Shown piece by piece: positions 6,678 through 15,052 of a stretch of DNA of 64,000 bases. The notes below the pieces were generated by a model, which did no database searches, had not been told where the DNA came from, and saw only the letters and a program-made list of their open reading frames with translations. Source of the DNA: Paramixta manurensis (GTDB lineage Bacteria; Pseudomonadota; Gammaproteobacteria; Enterobacterales; Enterobacteriaceae); the NCBI RefSeq assembly GCF_013285385.1, contig NZ_CP054212.1, positions 868,001 through 932,000 on the forward strand, read 5' to 3'. Position 1 is the stretch's first letter. Every line of letters starts with the position of its first letter. A program made the translations under genes and the position numbers.

Positions 6678-7049
6678 ATGAAGAGATTTGTTCAGTTTAT
6701 ACTCATTATTCCTTTGCTGCCATTGTTAGGCATTTTTGGGCTACTCAGGTTTTTCTTTGTCGACTTTTTAGGATATATAAGAACTATCAACAGAAATTTT
6801 TCAACCCTCAAGCATGGCATTTCTGCGAGCGGAAGGATCATTTTTATTTCTCAAACCGGAGAGAAGGATGCTAATAATCTGGTTTATCGAGTTCAGATAA
6901 GCTATGAAACGGTTGAAGGTGAAACGGTTATTGCAGATGCAGTTAATGCAATTAATCCCATTGATATTTCCCATTTTCAACCGGGAAATACAGTGCCAAT
7001 AAAATACAATCCTAAAGAAAAAGATCAAATTGCAATTAATTATCATTAG
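6678..7049 (+). CDS. DUF3592-like one-TM small protein (array copy 12, last of tract)
   Basis: 123 residues from the ATG at 6678, with GGAGGG 12 bases upstream (a rather long spacing). The frame also opens at a GTG at 6654 that has no ribosome site. The hydrophobic N-terminus spans residues 5-28, followed by GYIRTINRNFSTLKHG. It is closest to the 2244 copy, with the ending HFQPGNTVPIKYNPKEKDQI. It is the last member before the composition returns to normal at the DUF2169 gene. The 196-base gap after it has two short inverted repeats (7111-7125 and 7129-7145) and no gene. Confidence 0.7.
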   Translation: MKRFVQFILIIPLLPLLGIFGLLRFFFVDFLGYIRTINRNFSTLKHGISASGRIIFISQTGEKDANNLVYRVQISYETVEGETVIADAVNAINPIDISHFQPGNTVPIKYNPKEKDQIAINYH

Positions 7050-7245
7050 CCTGGTTTTTTTGCGTGACTAAAGAATAATAAACCTACTACTCGTAAGAAA
7101 GAGGTGATGGCGCTTTAAATTAGCGAGACGTGTTACAAATACACGCTTTTCAGCATAAATCGATTGCAATGACCTTGCTTAATAAATCACAATTAAACGC
7201 AGTAACTAAACCTACCCGGCAAGACTTCGTTCAGGGATTCAAAGA

Positions 7246-9783
7246 ATGAAAATAATAAAACCGCTACGGCTTAGCGTATTAAATCGTCCCTTTCGCTGGC
7301 AGGGCAAAAATCATCTTGGCGTCTCGGTACTGGCATTGGCCGATATGGGGCCACAACCGCAGCTACGTCCGGAAGCGGAGTTATGGCAGTTAGCGGCGAA
7401 CGAGCTGCAAACTAGCGGCGGCGTCATTGATTTAGCCATTCCTAAAGCCCGCGCGGAGTTCCTCGCCACCGGCAACGTCTATACCCATCACCAGCAGGAT
7501 AAAACCGCCTGCGCGGCGCGTATCGAAATTGAACAACTGAGTAAAACGCTGGTCGCGTTCGGCGATCGGTACTGGATGAATGGTAAACCCTCCGCGCCGC
7601 AGCCGTTTGAACAAATGCGGCTGGATTGGAGCCGCGCTTATGGCGGGGTAGGCTATGAGGATAATCCGCATGGCATCGGGTTTAATCATGATGAAATCGA
7701 CGGGCACAAATATACCCGTTTACCAAACATTGAACCGCTGAATAATCGTATGACCTCGGCACGGCAAAAACCGGAGCCTGCCAGCTTTGGGCCGCTGGAT
7801 TTAATGTGGCCGCGCCGCTTTAGCCGGGTAGGCAAAAAATACGATGCGCAGTGGCTGCAAAATGAATTTCCCGGCTTTGCCCGCGATATTGACTGGCGGT
7901 TATTCAACGCCGCCAGCCGCGATCAATGGTGGGAACAGCGTGATACTTTGCCGCCAGAAGCCGAATGGCGCATCTGGAATATGCATGCGGAAAAACCGTT
8001 GCAGCAGGGCAAGCTTCCGCCGTGGCAGGCACGCTGCTTTATTAACCGCCTGCGCGGCGAGGAAACCTTATTTGAGGAGGTCCCGCTGCGAGCAACCACC
8101 GTGTGGTTCTTCCCACATCTGGAACAAATGCTGCTTATCTGGCAGGGCAATGCGCGCATTAATGAAGATGACGCCGCTGATGTGTTGCAACTGATCCCGG
8201 CGCTGGAAAAAAGCGGCGGTAGCCGGTCGGTGAATCACTACCGCAAGGTGATGCAGCAGCGGATGGATAAAGAGAAGGGCGCGTTGTTCGCTTTCCGCGA
8301 AAAAGATCTGATACCAGAGGAAGCGATCGGCCCCTGGCTGGATACCAACCTGCCGGAGATGGAAAGCCCAATGCGCGATAATCTGCGCACGCGGGAACGC
8401 CAGTTGCGTGAGCAGCACCGCTTACGGTTAGCGGAACAGGGCGAGGATATTAGCAACACGATTGCGCCCTTCGAAGAACCGGAAATGCCGAAGCTTGATG
8501 AGCTGCCTGAGTTTATTGAAAAGCTGGAGCAACAGGCTGAGCAAATGCGCGCCGATGCCGAGGCGCGGATGGCAGAGTTAAAAGCGCAGCAAACGGATGA
8601 GGATGACGCCAACAAGCCGCGCGGGCCAGAAACCCTGCACCGGATGCAGGAGATGCTGCATCAAAACGCTATCGGGATGAGTGAGAAAAAGCGGGCGCAA
8701 AGCGTCGATGCGCTGCACCAAATGTATCGGATGTCGGTGCAAACTCAGCCGCCGGCGGTGCGTCTAACCGGCGACCTGGCGCAGATCATTCGTAACCGGG
8801 TGATGAAAACACAGCAGCTTGGCGGTGATTTTCGCGGTATGGATCTGACTGGCGCGGATCTCTCCGGGCTCGATCTACGCGGCGCCAACTTTTCGCGCGC
8901 GCTACTGGAGTGCGCCGATTTCAGTCACAGCCAACTGGACGGTGCCTGTTTTCGTGAAGCGATGCTGGCGCGTGCCGAGCTGCATCATAGTTCGCTAACC
9001 GGCGCGGATTTTAGCGAAGCGACGCTGGCGCTGGCGCAGTGCCGCCACAGCGATTTTTCCCGCACGCATTTTGATAATACCCAGCTTCAGGATGCCTTTA
9101 TTGAGCACTGCCGTTTTGATGGCGCAGTGCTAAACCAACTGCTGTTTTATAAGGTGTTTATCAGCGAATCGCGCTTTCATCAGGCCACGCTGGATGGCTG
9201 CGTATTTATGGAGTTGACGCTGCCAGGGCTGGATTTCACTGGTGCCGCGCTGAATAAAGTCAGCTTTCTGAAATCCACCCTCGAACAGGCGGTTTTCCGC
9301 CGGGCGCGGCTGGAGAACTGTTCACTGGTGGAAACCCGTGCCACAGGGGCTGATTTTACCGACGCGACGCTGATTACTTGTGCCCTGGTCGCCGACAGCG
9401 AACTGAACGGCGCCGCTTTCTCAGGCGCGACGTTGGTACAAAGTAATTTACGGCAGTTGCCCTTAAAAGGAGCGAACTTCAGGCTGGCGAAGCTGGAAAA
9501 TAGTGACCTTAGTGAAGCGGATTGCCGCCAGGCCGATTTTAGCCAGGCGAATCTGATGGGCAGTTTGTGTGTACGGACCGATTTTCGTCATGCGTTGCTG
9601 ACCAATAGCAATCTCATGGGGGCGTTGATGCAAAAGAGCCTGCTGGCGGGGGCCGATTTAAGCGGAGCAAACCTGTTCCGTACCGACCTTTCACAATCGG
9701 TTATTGATGAAGGAACACAGCTTAGCGAGGCTTACACGAAGCGTACTAAAACGCTACCGAAGCGTGATGGAGATTTAGTATGA
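7246..9783 (+). CDS. DUF2169 and pentapeptide-repeat fusion protein (T6SS accessory)
   Basis: 845 residues, AGGGA 8 bases before the ATG. Residues about 20-310 look like a DUF2169 domain (RYWMNGKPSAPQPFEQMRLD, YGGVGYEDNPHGIGF, NIEPLNNRM). Residues about 330-510 are charged and probably helical or coiled-coil. From about 525 to 830 the protein is built of pentapeptide repeats (A-D-L-S-G, A-N-F-S-R and relatives), a right-handed beta-helix. DUF2169 proteins accompany DUF4150 PAAR-like proteins in T6SS clusters and are thought to act as loading adaptors or chaperones. Its stop overlaps the next start by ATGA, so the two are translationally coupled. The function here is inferred from domains and neighbours. 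Confidence 0.85.
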   Translation: MKIIKPLRLSVLNRPFRWQGKNHLGVSVLALADMGPQPQLRPEAELWQLAANELQTSGGVIDLAIPKARAEFLATGNVYTHHQQDKTACAARIEIEQLSKTLVAFGDRYWMNGKPSAPQPFEQMRLDWSRAYGGVGYEDNPHGIGFNHDEIDGHKYTRLPNIEPLNNRMTSARQKPEPASFGPLDLMWPRRFSRVGKKYDAQWLQNEFPGFARDIDWRLFNAASRDQWWEQRDTLPPEAEWRIWNMHAEKPLQQGKLPPWQARCFINRLRGEETLFEEVPLRATTVWFFPHLEQMLLIWQGNARINEDDAADVLQLIPALEKSGGSRSVNHYRKVMQQRMDKEKGALFAFREKDLIPEEAIGPWLDTNLPEMESPMRDNLRTRERQLREQHRLRLAEQGEDISNTIAPFEEPEMPKLDELPEFIEKLEQQAEQMRADAEARMAELKAQQTDEDDANKPRGPETLHRMQEMLHQNAIGMSEKKRAQSVDALHQMYRMSVQTQPPAVRLTGDLAQIIRNRVMKTQQLGGDFRGMDLTGADLSGLDLRGANFSRALLECADFSHSQLDGACFREAMLARAELHHSSLTGADFSEATLALAQCRHSDFSRTHFDNTQLQDAFIEHCRFDGAVLNQLLFYKVFISESRFHQATLDGCVFMELTLPGLDFTGAALNKVSFLKSTLEQAVFRRARLENCSLVETRATGADFTDATLITCALVADSELNGAAFSGATLVQSNLRQLPLKGANFRLAKLENSDLSEADCRQADFSQANLMGSLCVRTDFRHALLTNSNLMGALMQKSLLAGADLSGANLFRTDLSQSVIDEGTQLSEAYTKRTKTLPKRDGDLV

Positions 9784-10850
9784 ATACGCTTAATGCCGAG
9801 ACGTTACAGCAGAAGGTCAAACAAGGTGAGTTGATCGACGGCGGCGTGCTGCGTGGTTGCGATTTGCGCGGGTTGGATCTTTCCGGCGGGATCTTGCAAG
9901 AGGTGGATTTTACCGGCGCCGATCTGCGCGGCGCCAGGCTTCATGAAACGGTGTTTACGGAATGCCTGCTGACCGATGTCCGGTTAGATGGCGCGCAGCT
10001 TACGCAAACGGTGTTTAATCAGTGCGAAATGGTCAATATTTCGATTATTGATACCACCTTGACGGAGTCGATATTTAATACCTGTTCCCTGACCAACGCA
10101 CGCTTTACGCGCAGCGTGCTGGATAAAACCCAACTGATGAAATGCCCGCTACAGGGTAGCCACTTCAGCGCCGCCCGCCTCGATAAGGCGACTTTTTTTG
10201 AATCACCGCTGGATAATGCGCGCTTCGATAACCAGCATTGCTTGCTGACAACCTTTTTCGGTATCGACCTGCGTACCACGGATTTCCGTGCCACGACGTT
10301 TGAGCGCGTGGTGTTCTTTGCCTGCGACGGTCGCGGTAAGTCTTATGCACAGCAAAAGTTTACCGGCTGTCAGTTTACCGATAATCAGCTAGATGGCGCC
10401 GATTTTACCGGCGCGCAGCTAACGCAATGCAACTTTAAGGGCGCTTCGCTGAAAGGCGCGCAACTGCGCCAGGTTAATGCCAGCCAGGCGCTATTTATGC
10501 AGGCTGATTTGAGTCAGGCACAGTGCCAGGGGAGCCTGTTCGACCAGGCTATTTTTGCCGGTGCTACCTTGCTACAGGCGGATTTTAGCCATAGCCGTTT
10601 TTTCCAGAGTATTTTATCGCAGGTTAATGCGCGCGGCGCGCAGTTTGCCCTGTGTGACCTGACGTATGCCGATCTCACCTATGCCGATTTGAGCGAGGCA
10701 GAGTTTCGTAGCGCCACATTTTCCCGTACCCGCTTTCACCGTGCCCGCCAGGACAACGCGAACTTTTCCGATCGTAAAGGGATCCTTGAATACGATGAGG
10801 AGTTGCTGACCGCCGAAGCCTGGAGCGTGCAACGACAAAGCCGCAGTTAA
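9780..10850 (+). CDS. Pentapeptide-repeat protein (T6SS cluster)
   Basis: 356 residues, starting at the ATG that overlaps the previous stop (ATGA). Nearly the whole protein from about residue 20 to 325 is pentapeptide repeat (L-R-G-C-D, L-R-G-L-D, F-T-G-A-D, Y-A-D-L-T), so it should fold as a long quadrilateral beta-helix. No other domain is visible. It looks like a duplicated and diverged version of the C-terminal half of the preceding protein, and the overlap suggests the two products are made together. A role as scaffold or chaperone for the DUF4150/VgrG tip is plausible but not demonstrated by the sequence. Confidence 0.8.
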   Translation: MNTLNAETLQQKVKQGELIDGGVLRGCDLRGLDLSGGILQEVDFTGADLRGARLHETVFTECLLTDVRLDGAQLTQTVFNQCEMVNISIIDTTLTESIFNTCSLTNARFTRSVLDKTQLMKCPLQGSHFSAARLDKATFFESPLDNARFDNQHCLLTTFFGIDLRTTDFRATTFERVVFFACDGRGKSYAQQKFTGCQFTDNQLDGADFTGAQLTQCNFKGASLKGAQLRQVNASQALFMQADLSQAQCQGSLFDQAIFAGATLLQADFSHSRFFQSILSQVNARGAQFALCDLTYADLTYADLSEAEFRSATFSRTRFHRARQDNANFSDRKGILEYDEELLTAEAWSVQRQSRS

Positions 10851-10864
10851 TTGAGACGACCAAC

Positions 10865-11473
10865 ATGATGAAACCCGACAATATTCAAGCCTTACCCGGT
10901 ACGTTCCCGCTGCAATCCGCCGGGCTGGTGACCCATCTGTTCCCCGATGGGAGCTTAACCGTAGAGTGCGAAGGGCGCGGCTGGCACTGCCGCCGGGCGG
11001 CCAGTTGCCTGATTGCGCCGGAAGTGGGCGATAACGTACTGATTGCTAACAGCGGCGATCGGCTGTGGCTGCTGGCAGTGCTGGAGCGTGCAGCGGCACA
11101 CAGCGCGGCGGAATTAAGCGTGGATGGCGATTTGCGTATTCAAAGCGCTGGCGAACTGAGCCTGAGCGGTCACACGCTACGTGTCACCGCCGAACAGGGC
11201 GATTGCCACGTAGGTGAAATGAAATACAGCGGCGAGTCGCTGTCCGCGTGGGTGAGCCTGACACGCATTGTCGGTAAACGTGCCGAGTCGGTGTGGCACA
11301 CCGTAACGCAGATCAGCCAACATTTACTGCGTAAAACCACGCAAACCGAGCAGGTGCGCGCCGGGCAACTCGATATGAAAGCCGAAGACTATGCGCGCCT
11401 GCATGCGCAAAATACGCTGATTACCTCAGAAGCCATCACCAAAGTCGATTCAGAACAGATCCATATGGGCTAA
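10865..11473 (+). CDS. DUF3540 domain protein (T6SS cluster)
   Basis: 202 residues; translation may start at either of two adjacent ATGs (10865, 10868). The N-terminal third has GLVTHLFPDGSLTVECEGRG and a WHCRRAASCLIAPEVGDNVL stretch, a small barrel-like domain. The rest has beta-repeats (SVDGDLRIQSAGELSLSGHT) and a helical C-terminus. This arrangement fits DUF3540, a family found between pentapeptide/DUF2169 genes and DUF4150 genes in T6SS clusters. The gene is 14 bases after the previous stop and 9 before the next start, consistent with one operon. Molecular role not established. Confidence 0.8.
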   Translation: MMKPDNIQALPGTFPLQSAGLVTHLFPDGSLTVECEGRGWHCRRAASCLIAPEVGDNVLIANSGDRLWLLAVLERAAAHSAAELSVDGDLRIQSAGELSLSGHTLRVTAEQGDCHVGEMKYSGESLSAWVSLTRIVGKRAESVWHTVTQISQHLLRKTTQTEQVRAGQLDMKAEDYARLHAQNTLITSEAITKVDSEQIHMG

Positions 11474-11482
11474 GGAGACAAC

Positions 11483-11875
11483 ATGTTTGCCAACTGTCAG
11501 TTAATGGGCGTGGATTTAGCGTTTCCGGATGTCTGCCTGACGCCGATGCCTGCGCCAACGCCGATTCCGTATCCGGATATCGCCCTTGGCCCTACCGCGA
11601 TCCCTAACGCGTTAAATATCTTGTTTATGGGTATGCCTGCACACAATATGGCGACCGTTACGCCGTTAACCAATGGCGATAATCCTGGCGTCGCAACCGG
11701 CGTCGCATCGGGAACGGTGATGGGTCCCTCACGCCATTTGACCGGCGCGTTTACCGTGCTGTTAAAAGGGACGCCAGCCACGCGTTTGACCAGTATGAGC
11801 TTGCAAAACTCTACCAACACGGTGGGAATGCGCATTGTGCCGAGCCAGTTTAAGGTGCTGATGTTAGCGCCCTGA
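11483..11875 (+). CDS. DUF4150 PAAR-like spike-tip protein
   Basis: 130 residues with a strong ribosome site (AAGGAG, 6 bases before ATG). The sequence begins MFANCQLMGVDLAFPDVCLT and is rich in Pro/Gly, with PTPIPYPDIALGPTAIPNA and GVASGTVMGPSRHLTGAFTV. These are hallmarks of DUF4150 PAAR-like proteins, which sharpen the VgrG spike. The protein ends at the close of this domain, so unlike many relatives it carries no C-terminal toxin extension. It ends the accessory operon 7246-11875. Cargo, if any, must be non-covalently bound or encoded elsewhere. Confidence 0.85.
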   Translation: MFANCQLMGVDLAFPDVCLTPMPAPTPIPYPDIALGPTAIPNALNILFMGMPAHNMATVTPLTNGDNPGVATGVASGTVMGPSRHLTGAFTVLLKGTPATRLTSMSLQNSTNTVGMRIVPSQFKVLMLAP

Positions 11876-11976
11876 GCTGAGTGAGGCCCGCAACGTCAAT
11901 CTTCCCATACAAAACAGGCCTTGACGCTGTTGCAAGAGGTCAGGACAATCCATCATCCTGAAGAGTAAGGAACGTT

Positions 11977-12741
11977 ATGGAAGCCTGGCTGGAACATTTA
12001 ATTACGCAGTCGCTGGCGTGGTCGCTGGTGGCGGTGATGCTGGTGGCTTTTTTTGAGTCGCTGGCGTTGGTAGGTCTTTTATTGCCGGGAACGGTATTGA
12101 TGGCGACGCTGGGCGCATTGATTGGTAGCGGAAAAATGAGCCTTTACCCTGCCTGGGGCGTCGGGATTATTGGCTGCCTGCTGGGGGATTGGGTCTCTTA
12201 TTACATCGGTTGGAAATTTAAAGGGCCGCTGCATCGTTGGCGCTTCCTGAAAAAATACCAAGCGATGTTGGATAAAACGGAACACGCACTATATCAGCAC
12301 AGCATGTTCACCATCTTAATTGGTCGCTTTATTGGGCCGACGCGTCCGCTGGTGCCGATGGTAGCCGGGATGCTGGAGTTGCCGGTCAGTAAATTTATTC
12401 CTCCTAACCTGATTGGTTGCCTGCTGTGGCCGCCGCTCTACTTTTTGCCCGGTATTTTAGCCGGCGTGGCGATTGATGTGCCGAAAGGGGAAAGTAGCAA
12501 CCATTTTACCTGGCTGCTGCTATTGGTGGCGTTATTGGCGTGGCTTGGCGTCTGGTTATGCTGGCGCTGGATCCGTTCCGGTAAGCAAGACGACTGGGCG
12601 ACGCCGTTACTGACGCCGGCCCGTTTACGTTGGGTGGCGCCAGTCGGGTTGGTTGTGGGGCTTGGCAGTTTCATTGCCATTCAGTTTCATCCGATGATGC
12701 CACTGTTCCGCCACCTGTTATGGCGGGTGTTTATCGGTTAA
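11977..12741 (+). CDS. yabI: DedA-family inner membrane protein YabI
   Basis: 254 residues, the same length as E. coli YabI, with AAGGA 5-6 bases before the ATG. It carries the DedA signatures ESLALVGLLLPGTVLM near the N-terminus and GRFIGPTRPLVPMVAGM in the middle, plus several hydrophobic spans and a C-terminal membrane region. DedA (SNARE-associated/VTT) proteins are inner-membrane proteins linked to lipid carrier or phospholipid movement and envelope homeostasis. It converges on thiQ with a 15-base gap, as in E. coli, and marks the return to conserved core synteny after the T6SS island. Confidence 0.93.
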   Translation: MEAWLEHLITQSLAWSLVAVMLVAFFESLALVGLLLPGTVLMATLGALIGSGKMSLYPAWGVGIIGCLLGDWVSYYIGWKFKGPLHRWRFLKKYQAMLDKTEHALYQHSMFTILIGRFIGPTRPLVPMVAGMLELPVSKFIPPNLIGCLLWPPLYFLPGILAGVAIDVPKGESSNHFTWLLLLVALLAWLGVWLCWRWIRSGKQDDWATPLLTPARLRWVAPVGLVVGLGSFIAIQFHPMMPLFRHLLWRVFIG

Positions 12742-12756
12742 TGCTCTGCCTTGTCG

Positions 12757-13458
12757 TCAGCGCACGGCAAGGCCTAATACCTCCGCCTCACGGGCGCTGC
12801 CGCTCAGAAGTAACGCGGTGTCGCCCTGCCAATATACTCGCCCATCCACAATCAATACGCTGCGTGTGGCAATACGCTGCGCATCTTCAATACTGTGCGA
12901 CACCATTAAAAGCGTAATGTTATGTTCGCGGCATACCTCATCAACCAACGCCAGCATCTCCGTACGGAGCGCCGGATCGAGTGCGGAAAAAGGCTCATCG
13001 AGCAGGAGAATGGGACGTTGACGAATCAAACAACGGGCCAGTGCCACACGCTGCCGCTGACCGCCCGAAAGCTCGGCAGGTAATCGTTCCAGATAAGTAT
13101 CAAGCCCGACGCGGCGCGCAATCTCTTGCACTTTCTGCTGCTGCGCCGCGTTTAACCGCAAACCGGGATGGAGACCCAATCCGATATTCTGCGCCACCGT
13201 CAGGTGCGGGAACAGATTGTTTTCCTGAAACAGCATTGATACCGGTCGTTGTGCCGGTACGCTGTGGGTATGGTCAGCGCCATCCAGCCAAAGCTGCCCG
13301 CCGTGCGCCGGAAGAAAACCGGCAATCAAATTCAGCAAGGTACTTTTTCCCGCGCCGCTTGGGCCGAGGATCGCTAACCGTTCGCCCATCTGCATCTCTA
13401 GCGAAAAGCGCATCGGTAAATGATGGTAGATCCAGGTTAAATTACTCAGAGTTAGCAT
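12757..13458 (-). CDS. thiQ: Thiamine ABC transporter ATP-binding protein ThiQ
   Basis: 233 residues. It has Walker A GPSGAGKST, the ABC signature LSGGQRQRVALAR and Walker B ILLLDEPFSALD, the normal set for an importer ATPase. It powers uptake of thiamine and thiamine phosphates with the ThiP permease and ThiB binding protein. It is last in thiB-thiP-thiQ, and its start overlaps the thiP 3' end by 17 bases, indicating translational coupling. Length matches E. coli ThiQ (232). Confidence 0.95.
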   Translation of the reverse strand: MLTLSNLTWIYHHLPMRFSLEMQMGERLAILGPSGAGKSTLLNLIAGFLPAHGGQLWLDGADHTHSVPAQRPVSMLFQENNLFPHLTVAQNIGLGLHPGLRLNAAQQQKVQEIARRVGLDTYLERLPAELSGGQRQRVALARCLIRQRPILLLDEPFSALDPALRTEMLALVDEVCREHNITLLMVSHSIEDAQRIATRSVLIVDGRVYWQGDTALLLSGSAREAEVLGLAVR

Positions 13459-15052
13459 GGCGCCCCGGGAGTTTTTCGATCAAGGTAAACAGCATAAAAC
13501 AGAGTAGCAGTAACAGCAGTGCGGTAACCGCGCCATCCTGGCTACGGTAGGCGCCGATTTGCTGATAGAGCCAAAAGGGTAGCGTGCGAAAATCGTCATT
13601 GCCGAACAGCGCCACCACGCCAAAGTCACCAATTGAGAGCACGCAGGCAAAAGCCAGCGCTTGTGAGATCGGGCGTTTTAAGGCGCCGAACTCAATCAGT
13701 TTCAGGCGGTTCCAGCCATGAATATCCAGCGACAGGCACAACCGGTTATAGCGTTCCGCGATGTCGCACATCGGGTTTTCCAGCACTTTCATCGCATAAG
13801 GGATTGCCATTAAGGCATTGGTAAAAATCACGATGCCATCCGCCGAGTCAGGCAATCCGATCGTGTTGTTCAGTAACAGAAAGCAGCCGCTAGCCAGTAC
13901 AATGCCGGGCATGGCTAAAATAAGCATGCCGCTTAATTCCATGGCCTGCCCGGCAAATGGGCGTTGACGCAAACGTAATTCGCGGCTGCTCCATAACAAC
14001 ATCAGGGTGAGGATCACACAGACGACGCCAGCGCCAGCCGCAATACGTAGCGAGGTCCAGGCCGCTTGCCACAACGCGGGCTGCTGTAGCACCGTCAGCG
14101 TGCTGCGATTCAGCCCTTCGGTAATGACCGCGATTAACGGCGGCAGCAGTAACAGCAATGCCAGCAGGATCAGTAGCGTATCCATCAGGCGCGAAAACCA
14201 CCCGTCTTCCGGGTTACGCCACCCTTTAATGCTGGCGCTCCCGGCGGGAATGGCCTTACTAAACCGCTGGCCCAGCATGACTAAACCTAAACAGCAGGCC
14301 ATTTGCAACAGCGCCAATAACGCTGCGCGGCCCGGATCGTAGTCGTAACTTAACGCCTGGAAAATTGCCAACTCTACGGTGGTCGCTTTTGGGCCGCCGC
14401 CTAACGCTAACACGGTGGCGAAGCTGGCAAAACAGAGCATAAAGATCAATGCGGCGGCGGGCAGTAACTGGCGCCGCAGCCACGGCCACTCAACCAGACG
14501 GAAAAAGTTAGCGCCGCGTAAGCCAAGCTGAGCGGCAAGCTGGCGTTGTTCACCGGGGAGGCTTTCCAGCGTCTGCAACAGCAGCCGGGTAGCCAGTGGC
14601 AGATTGAAAAAGACGTGCGCCAGTAAAATACCGGCGATGCCGTACGGCGAAAAGCGATAATTCAGCCCCAGCCATAGACATAGCTGCGCCAGCCAGCCTT
14701 CGCGCCCATAGACGCTGAGAATGCCAAACACGGCGACCAGGACCGGTAACACCAGTGTCATTGCGCACAACCGCAGCAAAATTTGTCGGCCGGGGAATCG
14801 CCGCCGATACAGCGCCCGCGCCAGTGGGATGGCGGGTAACACGGAAAGCAGCGCTGAGAGCGCGGCCTGCCAGAATGAAAACGCCACCACATGCCGTAAA
14901 TAGCCATCCTGCAACAGTGCCTGCCAATCGCTGGCAGGCGCGTTAAGCCACAAGGCGCTAAAGGTTAGAACCGCGACGGCGACTAACAAAAGGGTCGCCG
15001 TTAGGCCGGGTATCAGCCAGCCGATACTTACTGGCTGACGGCGCGTTGCCAT
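13442..15052 (-). CDS. thiP: Thiamine ABC transporter permease ThiP
   Basis: 536 residues from the ATG that yields MATRRQPVSIGW, matching the E. coli start. An upstream codon would add MDWR. It is a fused two-module permease with about 12 hydrophobic spans and two binding-protein-dependent transport motifs (RGANFFRLVEWPWLRRQLLP in the first half, HGWNRLKLIEFGALKRP in the second). Its start lies 25 bases inside thiB and its end overlaps thiQ, so the three genes are tightly coupled. It forms the inner-membrane channel for thiamine. Confidence 0.95.
   Translation of the reverse strand: MATRRQPVSIGWLIPGLTATLLLVAVAVLTFSALWLNAPASDWQALLQDGYLRHVVAFSFWQAALSALLSVLPAIPLARALYRRRFPGRQILLRLCAMTLVLPVLVAVFGILSVYGREGWLAQLCLWLGLNYRFSPYGIAGILLAHVFFNLPLATRLLLQTLESLPGEQRQLAAQLGLRGANFFRLVEWPWLRRQLLPAAALIFMLCFASFATVLALGGGPKATTVELAIFQALSYDYDPGRAALLALLQMACCLGLVMLGQRFSKAIPAGSASIKGWRNPEDGWFSRLMDTLLILLALLLLLPPLIAVITEGLNRSTLTVLQQPALWQAAWTSLRIAAGAGVVCVILTLMLLWSSRELRLRQRPFAGQAMELSGMLILAMPGIVLASGCFLLLNNTIGLPDSADGIVIFTNALMAIPYAMKVLENPMCDIAERYNRLCLSLDIHGWNRLKLIEFGALKRPISQALAFACVLSIGDFGVVALFGNDDFRTLPFWLYQQIGAYRSQDGAVTALLLLLLCFMLFTLIEKLPGRHANSE

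Noticed and set aside
7111..7145. Two small inverted repeats (CGCT/AGCG and CGTGT/ACACG) in the gap after the array
   Set aside because: Stems of 4-5 bp without a T run are expected by chance; not called as terminators or attachment sites.
11497..11835. Long open frame on the minus strand opposite the DUF4150 gene
   Set aside because: It mirrors the Pro/Gly-rich coding strand, has no ribosome site and matches no family.
1..12000. Prophage or integrative element origin of the left island
   Set aside because: No integrase, transposase, tRNA gene or direct-repeat attachment site was seen within the window; T6SS accessory origin explains the genes better.
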